From NCBI GenBank assembly GCA_014338005.1, contig QUBZ01000011.1, forward strand, positions 1 through 64,000: a stretch of 64,000 nucleotides of DNA, read 5' to 3'. Below the pieces are notes generated by a model. That model had not been told where the DNA came from. It made no database searches and saw only the letters and a program-made list of their open reading frames with translations. The stretch is from Chloroflexota bacterium (GTDB taxonomy: Bacteria > Chloroflexota > Anaerolineae > Aggregatilineales > Phototrophicaceae). A program made the position numbers and the translations under genes. Positions 50,873 to 60,929 of the stretch are shown piece after piece (the first letter of the stretch is position 1; every line of letters begins with the position of its first letter).

Positions 50873-50894
50873 ATACCATTTCTCCGGTAAAAGC

Positions 50895-51860
50895 CTACAG
50901 CGTAGACGATTGGCGCGCCTGGAGCCGGGTCGGAATGCGGCGCGGCTGGAAAGGGGACTCGTTTTCGAGAAAGTCAATAAGCTGCCGAACCGCAGTCGTA
51001 CCCCACTCGAAGCGGGATGCGCTGATCGTGGAGACCGAGGGTTGCATGTAGCGGGTCTGGGGAATATCGTCGAAACCGACGACGGCAATATCGGCAGGGG
51101 CGTGAAGCCCATGTTCTTTCATGGCGCGCAGAAAACCAAGCGCCATCTGGTCGTTGGCGCAAAAGACCGCTTCAGGAAGCTCGTCGGACTGGATGATCGT
51201 CTGGGCGATTTCGTAACCGGAGATTTCTGTAAAATTCCCCTGGTAGACCGGAACATGCAGGGCGTGTTGTTCGGCCTCGGCCAAAAAGGTCGCCATACGT
51301 TCCGCGTTGTCGAAAGAATCCATCGCCCCGGCGACGAAGGCCATCTTGCGGAGTCCCTGATGATAAAGATGCCCAAAGGCTTCTCGAACGCCTTGAGGGT
51401 TGTCCAGCAGCAGGGGCAGAATGAATTCGCCTTGCAGAAAACGATCCAGAACCACGATTGGGAAACGACGGGAAGCCAGTTTTAGAACCGCTTCGTTAGA
51501 GATTTTGGAGTCGAACACGATTGCGCCGTCCACCTGCCGGTGCAGCAAAATGCGCCGGGTAGACCGGCTTTCGGGGCAGACCAGCAGTTCATAGTCGGTT
51601 TCCAGGATAACGCTGTGAATCCCCTCCAAAATCTCCTCGTAAAACGAGCCGCCAAAGCGCGAGATAAAAACGCCGATGGTCTGCGTTTTGCGGTGTTTTA
51701 AGTGCCGGGCAAAAGCGTTAGGGTGGTAATTAAGTTCCTCGGCGGCCTCCAGCACTCGTTTACGGGTGGCTTCGCCGATGCTGCCGATGCCGTTCAGGGC
51801 ATACGAGGCGGTGGTGACGCTTACGCCGGCGCGTTTGGCGACATCTCGAATCGTGGTCAT
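50895..51860 (-). CDS. LacI-family transcriptional regulator of the divergent glucan locus
   Basis: The start at 51860 (MTTIRDVAKRAG) gives 321 residues with a standard LacI HTH and hinge (VSVTTASYALNG, YHPNAFARHLKHRKTQTIGV). The sensor domain ends with FCANDQMALGFLRAMKEH and AVVGFDDIPQTRYMQP. It heads the leftward arm (GH144-like, GH35) and faces the GH94-transport arm. The palindrome at 51974-51991 in the gap is its likely operator, so it would govern both directions and respond to an imported oligosaccharide. Confidence 0.93.
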   Translation of the reverse strand: MTTIRDVAKRAGVSVTTASYALNGIGSIGEATRKRVLEAAEELNYHPNAFARHLKHRKTQTIGVFISRFGGSFYEEILEGIHSVILETDYELLVCPESRSTRRILLHRQVDGAIVFDSKISNEAVLKLASRRFPIVVLDRFLQGEFILPLLLDNPQGVREAFGHLYHQGLRKMAFVAGAMDSFDNAERMATFLAEAEQHALHVPVYQGNFTEISGYEIAQTIIQSDELPEAVFCANDQMALGFLRAMKEHGLHAPADIAVVGFDDIPQTRYMQPSVSTISASRFEWGTTAVRQLIDFLENESPFQPRRIPTRLQARQSSTL

Positions 51861-51937
51861 GGTTCGTTTATCCAATCATTTGCGCTCAAAATTTGGCGGG
51901 AATCCGGCTGCGCTGCCCATTTACTTGAACGACTCTG

Positions 51938-51966
51938 TTGACAGCGCAAAATAAGTATGGTAGGTT
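51938..51966 (+). promoter_or_regulatory. Candidate promoter of the GH94-transport operon
   Basis: TTGACA at 51938-51943 is a perfect -35 box. TAGGTT at 51961-51966, 17 bases on, is a modest -10 match. The operator begins eight bases further, where a repressor would block the polymerase. Confidence 0.5.
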
Positions 51967-51973
51967 CATAATC

Positions 51974-51991
51974 AAGTGAACCGTTTCACTT
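51974..51991. promoter_or_regulatory. LacI-type operator in the divergent promoter region
   Basis: AAGTGAACCGTTTCACTT is symmetric at 16 of 18 positions around a central CG. It differs in sequence from the operator pair at 8.3-9.4 kb, in keeping with a different LacI protein. It lies 113 bases from the regulator start and 66 bases from the GH94 start. Confidence 0.75.
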
Positions 51992-52057
51992 CGCTGATGA
52001 TAGATAGCTTATCCTAAGGTTCACAAAAAGTAAACTCATGCACGTTTTTGAGGCTGA

Positions 52058-54442
52058 ATGAACAAAAAATTTGAGAGCCGTTACGGATATTTTACGGAAG
52101 ACGGCAGGGAATACGTCATCAATACACCGTTCACGCCGCGTCCCTGGGGGAACGTCATCAGCAACGGCGATTACGGCATGATGATCTCACAAACGGGGTC
52201 GGGGTACAGCTGGCGCGGTAATGCCGGGCAAAATCGTATTACCCGGTCGTTCCAGGACTTAATCAAAGATAACTGGGGTAAATATCTCTACATCCGTGAC
52301 CTCAAACGCCAGACCTATTGGTCGGCGGCGTATAAACCTGTTATGCGGCCATACCAGCACTATCAGGTCGTTCATGGGGTGGGGTATTCCCGCTTCGTTC
52401 AGCAGGTTGAAGATATTGAGAGCGTCCTGACCGTTTTTGTAGCCGCCGACGCTCCGCTGGAAGTCTTTCAACTGAGCCTCACCAACCACAGCAAAGAAAC
52501 GCGCGAACTCGATGTGACCTCCTATGCCGAGTGGCTGCTGGGTTTTGCGCCCGATGAACACCGCGAGTTCCATAAACTGTTCATCGAAACTTCTGCCGAT
52601 GTGAGCGGGCAGGCCGTTTTTGCCCGCAAGTGCCTGTGGGGATTTGCGGACGACAAAGGGCGGCACAACAACGTCACCTGGCCCTACACGGCCTTTATGG
52701 CTGTCAGCGAACCCCTCAAGTCCTTCGACTGTGATAAAGAATCCTTCATCGGCCTTTACAACAATGATGACCGCCCTAAAGCCATGTTCGAGCCGAAACT
52801 AGCAGGCCGGACAGGGCGCTTCACCGATGCGATAGCTGCCTTGCAAGTGGCCGTCAGCTTGCAGCCGGGGGAATCAAAGCGGGTGGTTTTCACCCTGGGG
52901 GCTGCCGAAGATGGTCATGAGGACGCTAACGACCTCATCCGGCGTTTTACCTCAGCCGAAAAGAGCGAGCAGGCGTTTTTGGCGATGCGGCATTTCTGGT
53001 CGCGTTTCGTGGATGCCGAACAGGTAGAAACGCCCGATGACGCGCTGAATTTTATGACAAATATCTGGGCGAAATACCAGGCCATTTCCTGCCGGTTGTG
53101 GGGAAAATCGGCTTTCTATCAGGTTTCCGCCGGCTATGGTTTCCGTGACCAGCTTCAGGACAGCCAGATTTTCCTGGTGAGCGAGCCGGACTATGCCCGC
53201 AGGCAGCTTCTTCTGCACGCGGCGCAGCAGTTCGTGGAAGGCGATGTCCTGCACTGGTGGTTTTCCATACGCGGCGGCGGCCCGCGCACCAACTGCTCGG
53301 ACGATCTGCTGTGGCTGCCGTTTATCCTGAATGCCTACCTGGAGGAAACGGCGGATTATGCCATTCTCGATGAGATGATTCCGTATCTCAACGGCCCCGC
53401 CGAGCCGCTTTATGACCACTGCAAACGGGCTGTCGAACGGTCATTCTCGCGCTTTTCGCCGCGAGGCATTCCCCTGATGGGCGACCACGACTGGAACGAC
53501 GGCCTGAGCGCCGTCGGCACGCTGCTGAAGGGCGAGAGTTTTTGGGTCGCGGAATTTCTCTATATGATCCTCAGCAGTTTCATCCCACTGGCACAGCGGC
53601 GCGGCGATGCGCGTTTTGCCCAACGCTGTGAAACCGTGCGCGAGAGCCTGAAAGCGGCGCTCAACCGGCATGGTTGGGATGGCAGATGGTATTTGCAGGC
53701 GACCACCGATGATGGGCTGCCGCTTGGTTCGCAGGAAAACGAAGAGGGCAAAATTTTCCTGATGCCCAACATCTGGGCTGTAATCAGCGGCGCGGCAGAG
53801 GAAGAACGCGCTCAAACCGCGATGGAGGCGGTAACGCATTATCTGCACAAAGATTACGGCACGCTGCTTAACTTCCCGGCTTTCACCCGCCCGCGCCCGG
53901 ATATTGGCTACGTCACCCGTTATGCGCCGGGGCTGCGTGAAAACGGCGGCGTTTACACCCATGCCGCCACCTGGTCGGTGTGGGCTTATGCGCTGGTGGG
54001 CCAGCCGGAGCGCGCCTACGAGGCCTATCGCCGTATATGCCCGCCGAACCGCAGTGGGGATATTGACACCTACAAGGCCGAGCCATACGTCACACCCGGA
54101 AACATAGACGGGCCGCTCTCAGAATTTTACGGGCGCGGCGGCTGGACGTGGTACACAGGGTCGGCACAGTGGCTGCATCGTGTCGCCACGCACTGGATTC
54201 TGGGCATCCGCCCGCAGGAGGATGGACTGCTGGTTGAGCCGTCTATTCCGGCCCATTGGCAGGGCTTCAGGGTCACACGCCGGTTCCGCGGCGCGGTGTA
54301 CCAGATTGAAGTTGATAATCCCCGGCATGTCAATCGCGGCGTGAACACCGTGACGATTGATGGCAAGCCCTATTCGAGTAATCTGCTCCCCGTTTTTGCA
54401 GATGGTAAAACACACTCGGTCAGAATCGTTATGGGGGCTTAA
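52058..54442 (+). CDS. GH94 glycoside phosphorylase (beta-1,2-oligoglucan/cellobiose phosphorylase type)
   Basis: The 794-residue protein has the GH94 layout: an N-terminal beta-sandwich (GYFTEDGREYVINTP at 10-24), a helical linker and an (alpha/alpha)6 barrel with YGFRDQLQDSQ (360-370) and GDHDWNDGLS (475-484); the DWND motif at 478-481 holds the catalytic acid. A C-terminal beta domain closes it. These enzymes split beta-linked glucose disaccharides or oligosaccharides with phosphate, giving sugar 1-phosphate. Length is shorter than for 1,100-residue sophorose-type phosphorylases, so linkage is open. It is cytoplasmic and opens the rightward operon. Confidence 0.9.
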   Translation: MNKKFESRYGYFTEDGREYVINTPFTPRPWGNVISNGDYGMMISQTGSGYSWRGNAGQNRITRSFQDLIKDNWGKYLYIRDLKRQTYWSAAYKPVMRPYQHYQVVHGVGYSRFVQQVEDIESVLTVFVAADAPLEVFQLSLTNHSKETRELDVTSYAEWLLGFAPDEHREFHKLFIETSADVSGQAVFARKCLWGFADDKGRHNNVTWPYTAFMAVSEPLKSFDCDKESFIGLYNNDDRPKAMFEPKLAGRTGRFTDAIAALQVAVSLQPGESKRVVFTLGAAEDGHEDANDLIRRFTSAEKSEQAFLAMRHFWSRFVDAEQVETPDDALNFMTNIWAKYQAISCRLWGKSAFYQVSAGYGFRDQLQDSQIFLVSEPDYARRQLLLHAAQQFVEGDVLHWWFSIRGGGPRTNCSDDLLWLPFILNAYLEETADYAILDEMIPYLNGPAEPLYDHCKRAVERSFSRFSPRGIPLMGDHDWNDGLSAVGTLLKGESFWVAEFLYMILSSFIPLAQRRGDARFAQRCETVRESLKAALNRHGWDGRWYLQATTDDGLPLGSQENEEGKIFLMPNIWAVISGAAEEERAQTAMEAVTHYLHKDYGTLLNFPAFTRPRPDIGYVTRYAPGLRENGGVYTHAATWSVWAYALVGQPERAYEAYRRICPPNRSGDIDTYKAEPYVTPGNIDGPLSEFYGRGGWTWYTGSAQWLHRVATHWILGIRPQEDGLLVEPSIPAHWQGFRVTRRFRGAVYQIEVDNPRHVNRGVNTVTIDGKPYSSNLLPVFADGKTHSVRIVMGA

Positions 54443-54586
54443 ACCCAGAAAGGAAGCGGCCAGCGCCAGCAGATATTTTTCGAGCTTACGACGAGCGGTA
54501 AACGGCGGCTCATCTTAGCTTCCCGGCCAGCCTATCCGCGACTGTTTTACCTTTACGCCACTTTTATTTTATAAGGAGATAAAGAA

Positions 54587-55939
54587 ATGAAGTTCTTTCG
54601 TAAACCGGCCAGCATCCTCATCCTTCTCGTGTTGGTCGTCAGCCTGATGGCCGTCAGCGCGCCGGTTGGCGCTCAATCGGTCGTCCTGCGTTACGCCAAC
54701 TGGAATCTTGGCACAGAAGAGGAAAACAACATCCAGCGCCAGCTGGTTGCCGCCTATATGGAAGCCAACCCCGGCGTCACGATTGAATTCGTGGATATGT
54801 CCGGCGAGGGGGGATGGGAAGAAAAACTGACCAATTTCGCCGCCAGGGGCGAACTGCCGGACGTGTTCATGGCAAACAATACGCCATATTATGTCCAGAG
54901 TGGTTGGACGGCTGATCTGACCGAACTGGTACAGGATGACCCGGACTGGCAGACTGTGCCGCAGGTGTTGAAAGACGCCGTAACCTACTCTGGCGCAGTG
55001 TTAGGTTTGCCGAGCGCGCAGTTCGTTATGGGGTATTTCATCAACCAAGACCTGTTCGAGGCGGCTAATCTGGATGCACCCCAGTACGGCATTTCGGTGG
55101 ACGATTTTTTTGCCGCCGCGTCCGCGCTGACCGACGTTCGCAAAAGCATTCTGGGTCTGCACGAAATGGGGCCTATCCTCGGCTGGTATCCCAGCACGCA
55201 GGACAGTAACCTGAAGTGGTTCAGTTTCGACGGCACGCACATGAATTATAACTCCACCGCTTTTAGAGGCGCTGTGAATAAAGCCCTGGAGATGCGCCCG
55301 CACACCTGGCAGGGCCTCACAGATGAACAGAAGGCGACCTTTAAATCGCAGGGGCCGTGGGAACTCTTCCTGAACCAGGAATCTGGCGCGGTATGGGATG
55401 GCGGTTGGGTTGTACCTGCCTACGCGCAGAATGCGACGTTCAACTGGGACTTCATGGGTATACCGGGTGGCAACCAGGCGATGGTGGCCGATATTATCGT
55501 TGTGTCGGCCACGACTGCGGACGTTGCAGCGGCCTATGACTTCGCTAAATGGATGAGTTTCTCCACCGCAGGATATGCCAAAGAAGCCGAACTGGCTGCC
55601 GCCGCCGGGGTCGTGCCGACCAGAATGCCGGTTTCCATCACCCCAGAGAGCATTGACCTGTATATGTCCTTCATGGGCGACAGACCCGGTCTGCGCCAGG
55701 CGCTGGAAAATCTGGATAACAGCCTGGTTGAATCGCTGGCGAAAATCATCCCCGGTTACATTAATGCCCGCTGGGAGGGTAAACCCGGTATTGACGTTGG
55801 CGAAAGTCTGGACGTGAATCTCGGCTTTATGTTCGATAATATCGCGTCTGGAAGCTTCAAGTTCGAGGACTACGCCGCGCAGTTGGAAGGGTTCGCCAAC
55901 AATATCCTGGACGAAGCCCGCGCTAAATTGTCTGATTAG
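54587..55939 (+). CDS. Sugar ABC transporter substrate-binding protein
   Basis: AAGGAGAT lies seven bases before the start. A Sec signal peptide (to VSAPVGAQ) leads to a family-1 binding protein of about 420 residues: [44 protein letters not shown] and [10 protein letters not shown]. No lipobox is seen. It lies between the GH94 gene (144-base gap) and the giant binding protein (132-base gap with a hairpin), so the operon holds two binding proteins for one permease pair. Confidence 0.9.
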   Translation: MKFFRKPASILILLVLVVSLMAVSAPVGAQSVVLRYANWNLGTEEENNIQRQLVAAYMEANPGVTIEFVDMSGEGGWEEKLTNFAARGELPDVFMANNTPYYVQSGWTADLTELVQDDPDWQTVPQVLKDAVTYSGAVLGLPSAQFVMGYFINQDLFEAANLDAPQYGISVDDFFAAASALTDVRKSILGLHEMGPILGWYPSTQDSNLKWFSFDGTHMNYNSTAFRGAVNKALEMRPHTWQGLTDEQKATFKSQGPWELFLNQESGAVWDGGWVVPAYAQNATFNWDFMGIPGGNQAMVADIIVVSATTADVAAAYDFAKWMSFSTAGYAKEAELAAAAGVVPTRMPVSITPESIDLYMSFMGDRPGLRQALENLDNSLVESLAKIIPGYINARWEGKPGIDVGESLDVNLGFMFDNIASGSFKFEDYAAQLEGFANNILDEARAKLSD

Positions 55940-55950
55940 CCTGTCTGCCG

Positions 55951-55984
55951 CAGGGGAACGTGATGCGCTCGCAGCGTTCCCCTG
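55951..55984 (+). promoter_or_regulatory. Intercistronic hairpin between the two binding-protein genes
   Basis: CAGGGGAACG (55951-55960) pairs perfectly with CGTTCCCCTG (55975-55984), followed by an AT-rich stretch (aataatattatttg) rather than a pure U-run. It may partly terminate transcription or protect the upstream mRNA. Confidence 0.65.
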
Positions 55985-56071
55985 AATAATATTATTTGTT
56001 AATGAACAACGAACGTCGTATCGTGCTTTCGCGCGCGAGAAAACGCTCTCATGGCGGCTGGAGATGGGGCG

Positions 56072-59000
56072 ATGCGCTCGAAACGAAAAAGACTTTCCAG
56101 AGTGACTATACTGCTTTTGATAGCAGTCTCAGCGGCCCTGCTTTCGATGGGCGCGCTCCTGCCGGTTAACGGTCAAACACCGCTTGGGGTGGGCTGCCCA
56201 TCCCAGATCGCTGCCGCCCCATCAGCCAGTTTGTCCATCTTGCCGGCTGTCCAGGATCAGGCCGACTATCTTTATGTCGGGACGTGGGGGCTGCCGGTCG
56301 AAGGCGCAGATAAACTTTCTCCGCCCACCATCGAGATCCGCGCCGACTCGCTGGATTTGCCGCCTGCCCAAGACGAGGTTGCGCGCCAATATGCCAAACC
56401 GAGCGCCTTGCTGCGGCAGGGAGATGCCGTGCGGTTTGATGTCACAATTCCTGACGAGGGGGAGTTCATATTCGCCTTCGACATCGCCGCACCTTCAGAG
56501 CCGGGCAGTCCTGAAGGGCAGATACGTATTGATGGCGCATTTCCCACCGGCGGCTTGCAGCGATTTATTTTCCCGGTTTATTACCGCAGCAGCGCCGATA
56601 CCTTTCCCAAAGATCGCTACGGCAACGATGTACTCATAAAGCAGGTGCGCGATGTGCGCTGGACGACTGCTGCCGCCTGGGATGTCAACTTCAGCCAAGC
56701 TTATCCGCTTCGGGTAAACCTCTCTGCCGGAGAACACCGCTTCGACTTCACCCTGATTAAAGGCGCGCTGTATCTGGGCAGCATCTATCTGGTGACAGCC
56801 TCGCCCTATCCCGACTATGCCCAATACCTGGCATCTCAGTCCGCGCCGGACTCATCCGGCTTTTCGCTCACACTCGAAGCGGAACTGCCTTCCTACAAAA
56901 ATGACACCTCGGTGCAGCCTGCCAGCAGCCGCAGCCTCCAGGTCACACCCTACGACACATACTGTCTGCTGTTGAATACGCTGGGCGGCAGCAGTTGGGT
57001 CAAAAGCGGCAGTGCAGTCTATTACGAGTTTACCGTCCCGGAAGACGGGTTGTATGCGATTACCCTGCGCGCTTTGCAGAACACGCGCAGCAACTTCACC
57101 GTTTTCCGCCGCATTACCGTCAACGGCCAGGTGCCGTTCGAGCAAATCAACACCGTTCCCTTCCCCTATTCGGCAGATTGGGTGAATGTCACCCTGGGCG
57201 GCGAGACGCCTTACAGGATTTTTCTGCATCGCGGCCTGAACGTGCTGGGTATTGAAGCGACGAACGCGCCTTACCGGCCTGCCATCGAAACCATCCAGGA
57301 AGCCCTGCTTGACATCAATACCCTGGCGCTGGAAATTAAGAAGCTGACCGGCAACCAGCGCGACCCGTACAGGGAATGGGCGATCTCCAATTACATCCCC
57401 GACATTCAAGAGCGCCTGAACGCCATTGCTCAAAAACTGATTGACGACAAAGAGCAGCTGCTGTCTATTGACGGGATCAGCGCATCGCCGGAGATTCTCA
57501 CTTACCAGATGGCGATTACAAATTTGCTGTTCCTGGCCGCCGACCCCGACCAGATACCGGTTTATATGAGCCGTTTCTCGGAAGGCACCGGCTCGGCGGC
57601 GCAGATGCTCGGCTCGCTCCTGTCGCTGCTGCAAAATCAGCCGCTGGCTTTGGACAAAATCGTGATTCATTCCCCGGATCGTGTTCCTGAGATGCCATCT
57701 CCTTCATTCATAACGGCCCTGTCCGAGGATATTAAACGCTTTATACATTCTTTCCAGCCAGACCCGTATCAATCTATTGGGGCAAGCGCGGATGAATTGG
57801 AAGTATGGATCAACCGTCCCCGGCAGTATGTGAACCTGCTGCAATTAATGGCAGACACATCTTTCACGCCGCAAACGGGGATTCGAGTCAAATTCTCGAT
57901 CATGCCGGATGAGTCAAAACTGGTGTTGGCGAATGCCGCCAACCTTCAACCGGATGTGGCGTTGGGTGTCAGCACCCACATTCCTTACGAGCTTGCCATT
58001 CGTAATGCCCTGTACGATTTACGCACCTTCGCGGATTTTGATTCGTTCATCCGCATCTATTCGCCCGGCTCGCTGTTGGGGTACATCATCAACGATTCCA
58101 TGTACGCCATTCCAGAGACGCAGGACTGCTGGCTGACATTTTACCGCCGGGACATCCTCGATTCGCTTGGGCTGCCTGTGCCGCACACCTGGAACGAAGT
58201 CATCGAGATTCTGCCGGAATTGCAGCGGTACGGCATGAATTTCAACACACCGCTTTCGAGCGGCAGCGGGCAGAGAAACTACATTTTTACGGCCCCCTAC
58301 CTGTTCAACTATGGGGCAAAACTTTACAGCGAGGATGGTTTTGCTACGGGTTTGCAAAGCGAGGAGGCCGTCGCCGGCATCAGGTTCATGGCGGACAGCT
58401 TCACCATCTACGGGATGCCGCTGACCACCGTCAGTTTTTACGAGGGTTTCCGCTATGGCACGCTGCCGATCGGCGTTTCCAATATCATAGACACCTACGT
58501 CAAACTGATGACCGCCGCCCCGGAGATCGGCGGGCTGTGGAACATTGACCTGTACCCGGCGACAGTGCTGGCCGATGGCAGGCAAAATCGCTACGCCACC
58601 GGCTCGGCACAGACCAGCATCATGTTCAGAAATACCGATAAGCCGCAGGAAGCCTGGGAATTCCTGAAGTGGTGGATGTCCACCGACACACAGTCCGAAT
58701 TTGCGGAGCAGTTAGTTTTGAACTACGGACTCGAATATTTGTGGTTCTCCGCCAATCTGGAAGCTCTCAGCCGCATGGATATTCCCGATGAACACAAAGC
58801 CGTAATCCTGGAACAGTGGCAGTGGCTGCAAGAGCCGGTGCGGCTGCCCGGCAGTTACATGCAGGAACGCGAGTTGAGCAATATCTGGAACCGTATCGTG
58901 TTCGATGGGGTCAACCCGCGCGTGGCAATTGACCGGTCTGTCATCATCGTCAATCGTGAAATTGCCCGCAAAATGGAGGAGTTCGGCTATCTGAAAGAGG

Positions 59001-59080
59001 GTAAACCGGCGCGGGCGTTCAAAATCCCGACGATTGAAACTGTGAGAGCGTGGATGGAAAATGCAAACGGAACTCAATAG
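56072..59080 (+). CDS. Giant solute-binding protein with N-terminal beta-sandwich domains
   Basis: The start is taken at 56072 ([11 protein letters not shown]), which opens a signal peptide; an ATG at 56051 is also in frame. The 1,002-residue protein has two beta-sandwich modules at about 40-235 ([34 protein letters not shown]) and 245-385 ([19 protein letters not shown]), CBM-like in style, then a helical linker (about 390-520). The last 450 residues form a family-1 solute-binding domain: [54 protein letters not shown]. This is more than twice a normal binding protein. Similar long ones occur beside Yip1 and DUF5696 genes in Firmicutes, as here. It overlaps the permease gene by 20 bases. Confidence 0.82.
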   Translation: MRSKRKRLSRVTILLLIAVSAALLSMGALLPVNGQTPLGVGCPSQIAAAPSASLSILPAVQDQADYLYVGTWGLPVEGADKLSPPTIEIRADSLDLPPAQDEVARQYAKPSALLRQGDAVRFDVTIPDEGEFIFAFDIAAPSEPGSPEGQIRIDGAFPTGGLQRFIFPVYYRSSADTFPKDRYGNDVLIKQVRDVRWTTAAAWDVNFSQAYPLRVNLSAGEHRFDFTLIKGALYLGSIYLVTASPYPDYAQYLASQSAPDSSGFSLTLEAELPSYKNDTSVQPASSRSLQVTPYDTYCLLLNTLGGSSWVKSGSAVYYEFTVPEDGLYAITLRALQNTRSNFTVFRRITVNGQVPFEQINTVPFPYSADWVNVTLGGETPYRIFLHRGLNVLGIEATNAPYRPAIETIQEALLDINTLALEIKKLTGNQRDPYREWAISNYIPDIQERLNAIAQKLIDDKEQLLSIDGISASPEILTYQMAITNLLFLAADPDQIPVYMSRFSEGTGSAAQMLGSLLSLLQNQPLALDKIVIHSPDRVPEMPSPSFITALSEDIKRFIHSFQPDPYQSIGASADELEVWINRPRQYVNLLQLMADTSFTPQTGIRVKFSIMPDESKLVLANAANLQPDVALGVSTHIPYELAIRNALYDLRTFADFDSFIRIYSPGSLLGYIINDSMYAIPETQDCWLTFYRRDILDSLGLPVPHTWNEVIEILPELQRYGMNFNTPLSSGSGQRNYIFTAPYLFNYGAKLYSEDGFATGLQSEEAVAGIRFMADSFTIYGMPLTTVSFYEGFRYGTLPIGVSNIIDTYVKLMTAAPEIGGLWNIDLYPATVLADGRQNRYATGSAQTSIMFRNTDKPQEAWEFLKWWMSTDTQSEFAEQLVLNYGLEYLWFSANLEALSRMDIPDEHKAVILEQWQWLQEPVRLPGSYMQERELSNIWNRIVFDGVNPRVAIDRSVIIVNREIARKMEEFGYLKEGKPARAFKIPTIETVRAWMENANGTQ

Positions 59081-60020
59081 ACAAAACGTCGTTCGTGGGT
59101 TCGATGAATCGGGCATACGTAGGTCTTTCCTGGGTTGGCTCAATAAAGAAGGCGGCGCATATGCCTTCCTATCCCCCTATGCGCTGCTGTTCATCGTCTT
59201 CATCGTTGTGCCGGTGCTAGCCGCGTCTTTGCTCTCGTTCACATTTTTTGACGCTATCCAGCCTCCCCGTTTCATCGGCTTGAGCAATTACATCTCTCTC
59301 ATCACGCAGGACGATACATTCATGAAGTACGTTCTGCCCAACACCATCCAGTTTGCGGTGATTGTCGGGCCGGGCGGGTATGCGCTCGCTTTTCTGCTGG
59401 CCTGGATGCTGGCGCAGCTGCCCAGAATCCCCCGGACGATCTTTGCGCTGATTCTCTATTCGCCATCCATGACCGCCGGAGTAGCGATGGCGGTCGTCTG
59501 GAAGACGCTCTTTAGCGGCGACCAGACCGGCTATCTGAACAGTTTCCTGATGGAGTTGGGTCTTTTGCGAGAGCCGATCCAATGGCTGCAATCGCCGCAG
59601 TATCTGATGACCATCATGATTGTGGTGACGCTGTGGAGCAGCATGGGCATTGGCTTCCTGGCGATGCTGGCGGGCATTCTGGAGATCAGCCCGGAACTGT
59701 ACGAAGCCGCTGCGATAGACGGGATGAGCAGCCGCTGGCAGGAGATTTTTTACATCACCATTCCCTCGATGAAGCCGCAAATGCTCTTTGGGGCGGTGAT
59801 GTCCATCGTCGGCACCTTCCAGGCCGGGGCAATCGGCGTCACGCTTTCGGGCAGCAACCCCACGCCGCAGTATGCCGGGCAGTTGATCGTCAATCACATC
59901 GAGGACTATGGCTTTTTGCGCTACGAGATGGGCTATGCTGCCGCCGTTTCGGTGGTTTTGCTGTTGATGGTGCTGTTCTTTTCTCGTGTCGCCACTCGTC
60001 TGTTTGCCAGTGAGGCATAA
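59061..60020 (+). CDS. Sugar ABC transporter permease, MalF type
   Basis: The 319-residue protein has about six helices (first at [20 protein letters not shown]) and an EAA loop reading [20 protein letters not shown]. It starts inside the end of the giant binding protein, suggesting translational coupling. It should form the pore with the next gene. As in the first locus no ATPase gene is present. Confidence 0.92.
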   Translation: MQTELNRQNVVRGFDESGIRRSFLGWLNKEGGAYAFLSPYALLFIVFIVVPVLAASLLSFTFFDAIQPPRFIGLSNYISLITQDDTFMKYVLPNTIQFAVIVGPGGYALAFLLAWMLAQLPRIPRTIFALILYSPSMTAGVAMAVVWKTLFSGDQTGYLNSFLMELGLLREPIQWLQSPQYLMTIMIVVTLWSSMGIGFLAMLAGILEISPELYEAAAIDGMSSRWQEIFYITIPSMKPQMLFGAVMSIVGTFQAGAIGVTLSGSNPTPQYAGQLIVNHIEDYGFLRYEMGYAAAVSVVLLLMVLFFSRVATRLFASEA

Positions 60021-60026
60021 GCCAGC

Positions 60027-60929
60027 ATGAAGTGGTTTAGCCGCTATACCGGGGTTAAAAACCGGGGCATCAACCCGCAGGGTTTTCACGTCAGCCAGAT
60101 CAAGTTTTATGTGCTGCTGGTGCCGCTGTCCGCGCTGATGCTGCTGCCCATCATCTATATATTTTCCAGCGCCTTTAAACCGCCGGACGAATTGTTTGCT
60201 TTTCCGCCGCGTTTCTTCGTGGTCAACCCCACACTTAAAAATTTTACAGATTTGTTCTCCAAATTGTCCAATTCGGGCATTCCGGTCAGCCGCTATTTGT
60301 TCAACAGCATTGTGATAACGCTCGTCACGGTGCTGGCGTCTATTTTCGTTTCCAGCACGGCGGCATATGCGCTTTCTAAAAAACGCTTCAAACTCAAACA
60401 AACGCTTTTCGTCATCAATAATGTGGCCCTGATGTTCGTGCCAATCGCCGTCACCATCCCGCGCTTTTTGGTTGTCAAAAATCTGAGCCTGCTCGACACC
60501 TTTTGGGTGCATATCCTCCCTGTTCTGGCGATGCCGGTCGGCCTTTTCTTGCTCAAACAATTCATTGATGGCATCCCTGACGAAGTGATCGAGGCGGCGC
60601 AAATTGACGGCGCTTCCGATTGGTGGATTTATTGGCGTATTATCCTGCCGATGATTCAGCCTGCCCTGGCGACGATTGCCATCCTCACTTTCCAGGCGGC
60701 TTGGAACAATGCGGAGATTTCCACGCTCTACATCAACAACGAAAGTTTGAGAACCCTGGCCTTCTATTTGAGTACGCTGACCAGCACCACCGCGACAGGC
60801 GCTAATGCGGTAGCCGGGCAGGGCATCGCGGCGGCGGCGGCGCTGATTATGTTCTTGCCCAACCTTGTCATTTTCATCTTTCTGCAAGGCCAGGTGATGA
60901 GTACCATGTCACGGTCGGGGTTGAAATGA
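60027..60929 (+). CDS. Sugar ABC transporter permease, MalG type
   Basis: The 300-residue protein has about six helices ([20 protein letters not shown] near the start) and an EAA loop with [23 protein letters not shown] lies 11 bases upstream. Its stop overlaps the next start (ATGA), so translation continues directly into the NHL-Yip1 gene, tying that protein to the transporter. Confidence 0.92.
   Translation: MKWFSRYTGVKNRGINPQGFHVSQIKFYVLLVPLSALMLLPIIYIFSSAFKPPDELFAFPPRFFVVNPTLKNFTDLFSKLSNSGIPVSRYLFNSIVITLVTVLASIFVSSTAAYALSKKRFKLKQTLFVINNVALMFVPIAVTIPRFLVVKNLSLLDTFWVHILPVLAMPVGLFLLKQFIDGIPDEVIEAAQIDGASDWWIYWRIILPMIQPALATIAILTFQAAWNNAEISTLYINNESLRTLAFYLSTLTSTTATGANAVAGQGIAAAAALIMFLPNLVIFIFLQGQVMSTMSRSGLK

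Noticed and set aside
59217-60887. Long minus-strand open frame of about 556 residues opposite the permease genes
   Set aside because: It is composed of Arg, Gln, His and Asp-rich text without motifs and lies opposite two clear permeases; it is a shadow of their codon bias.
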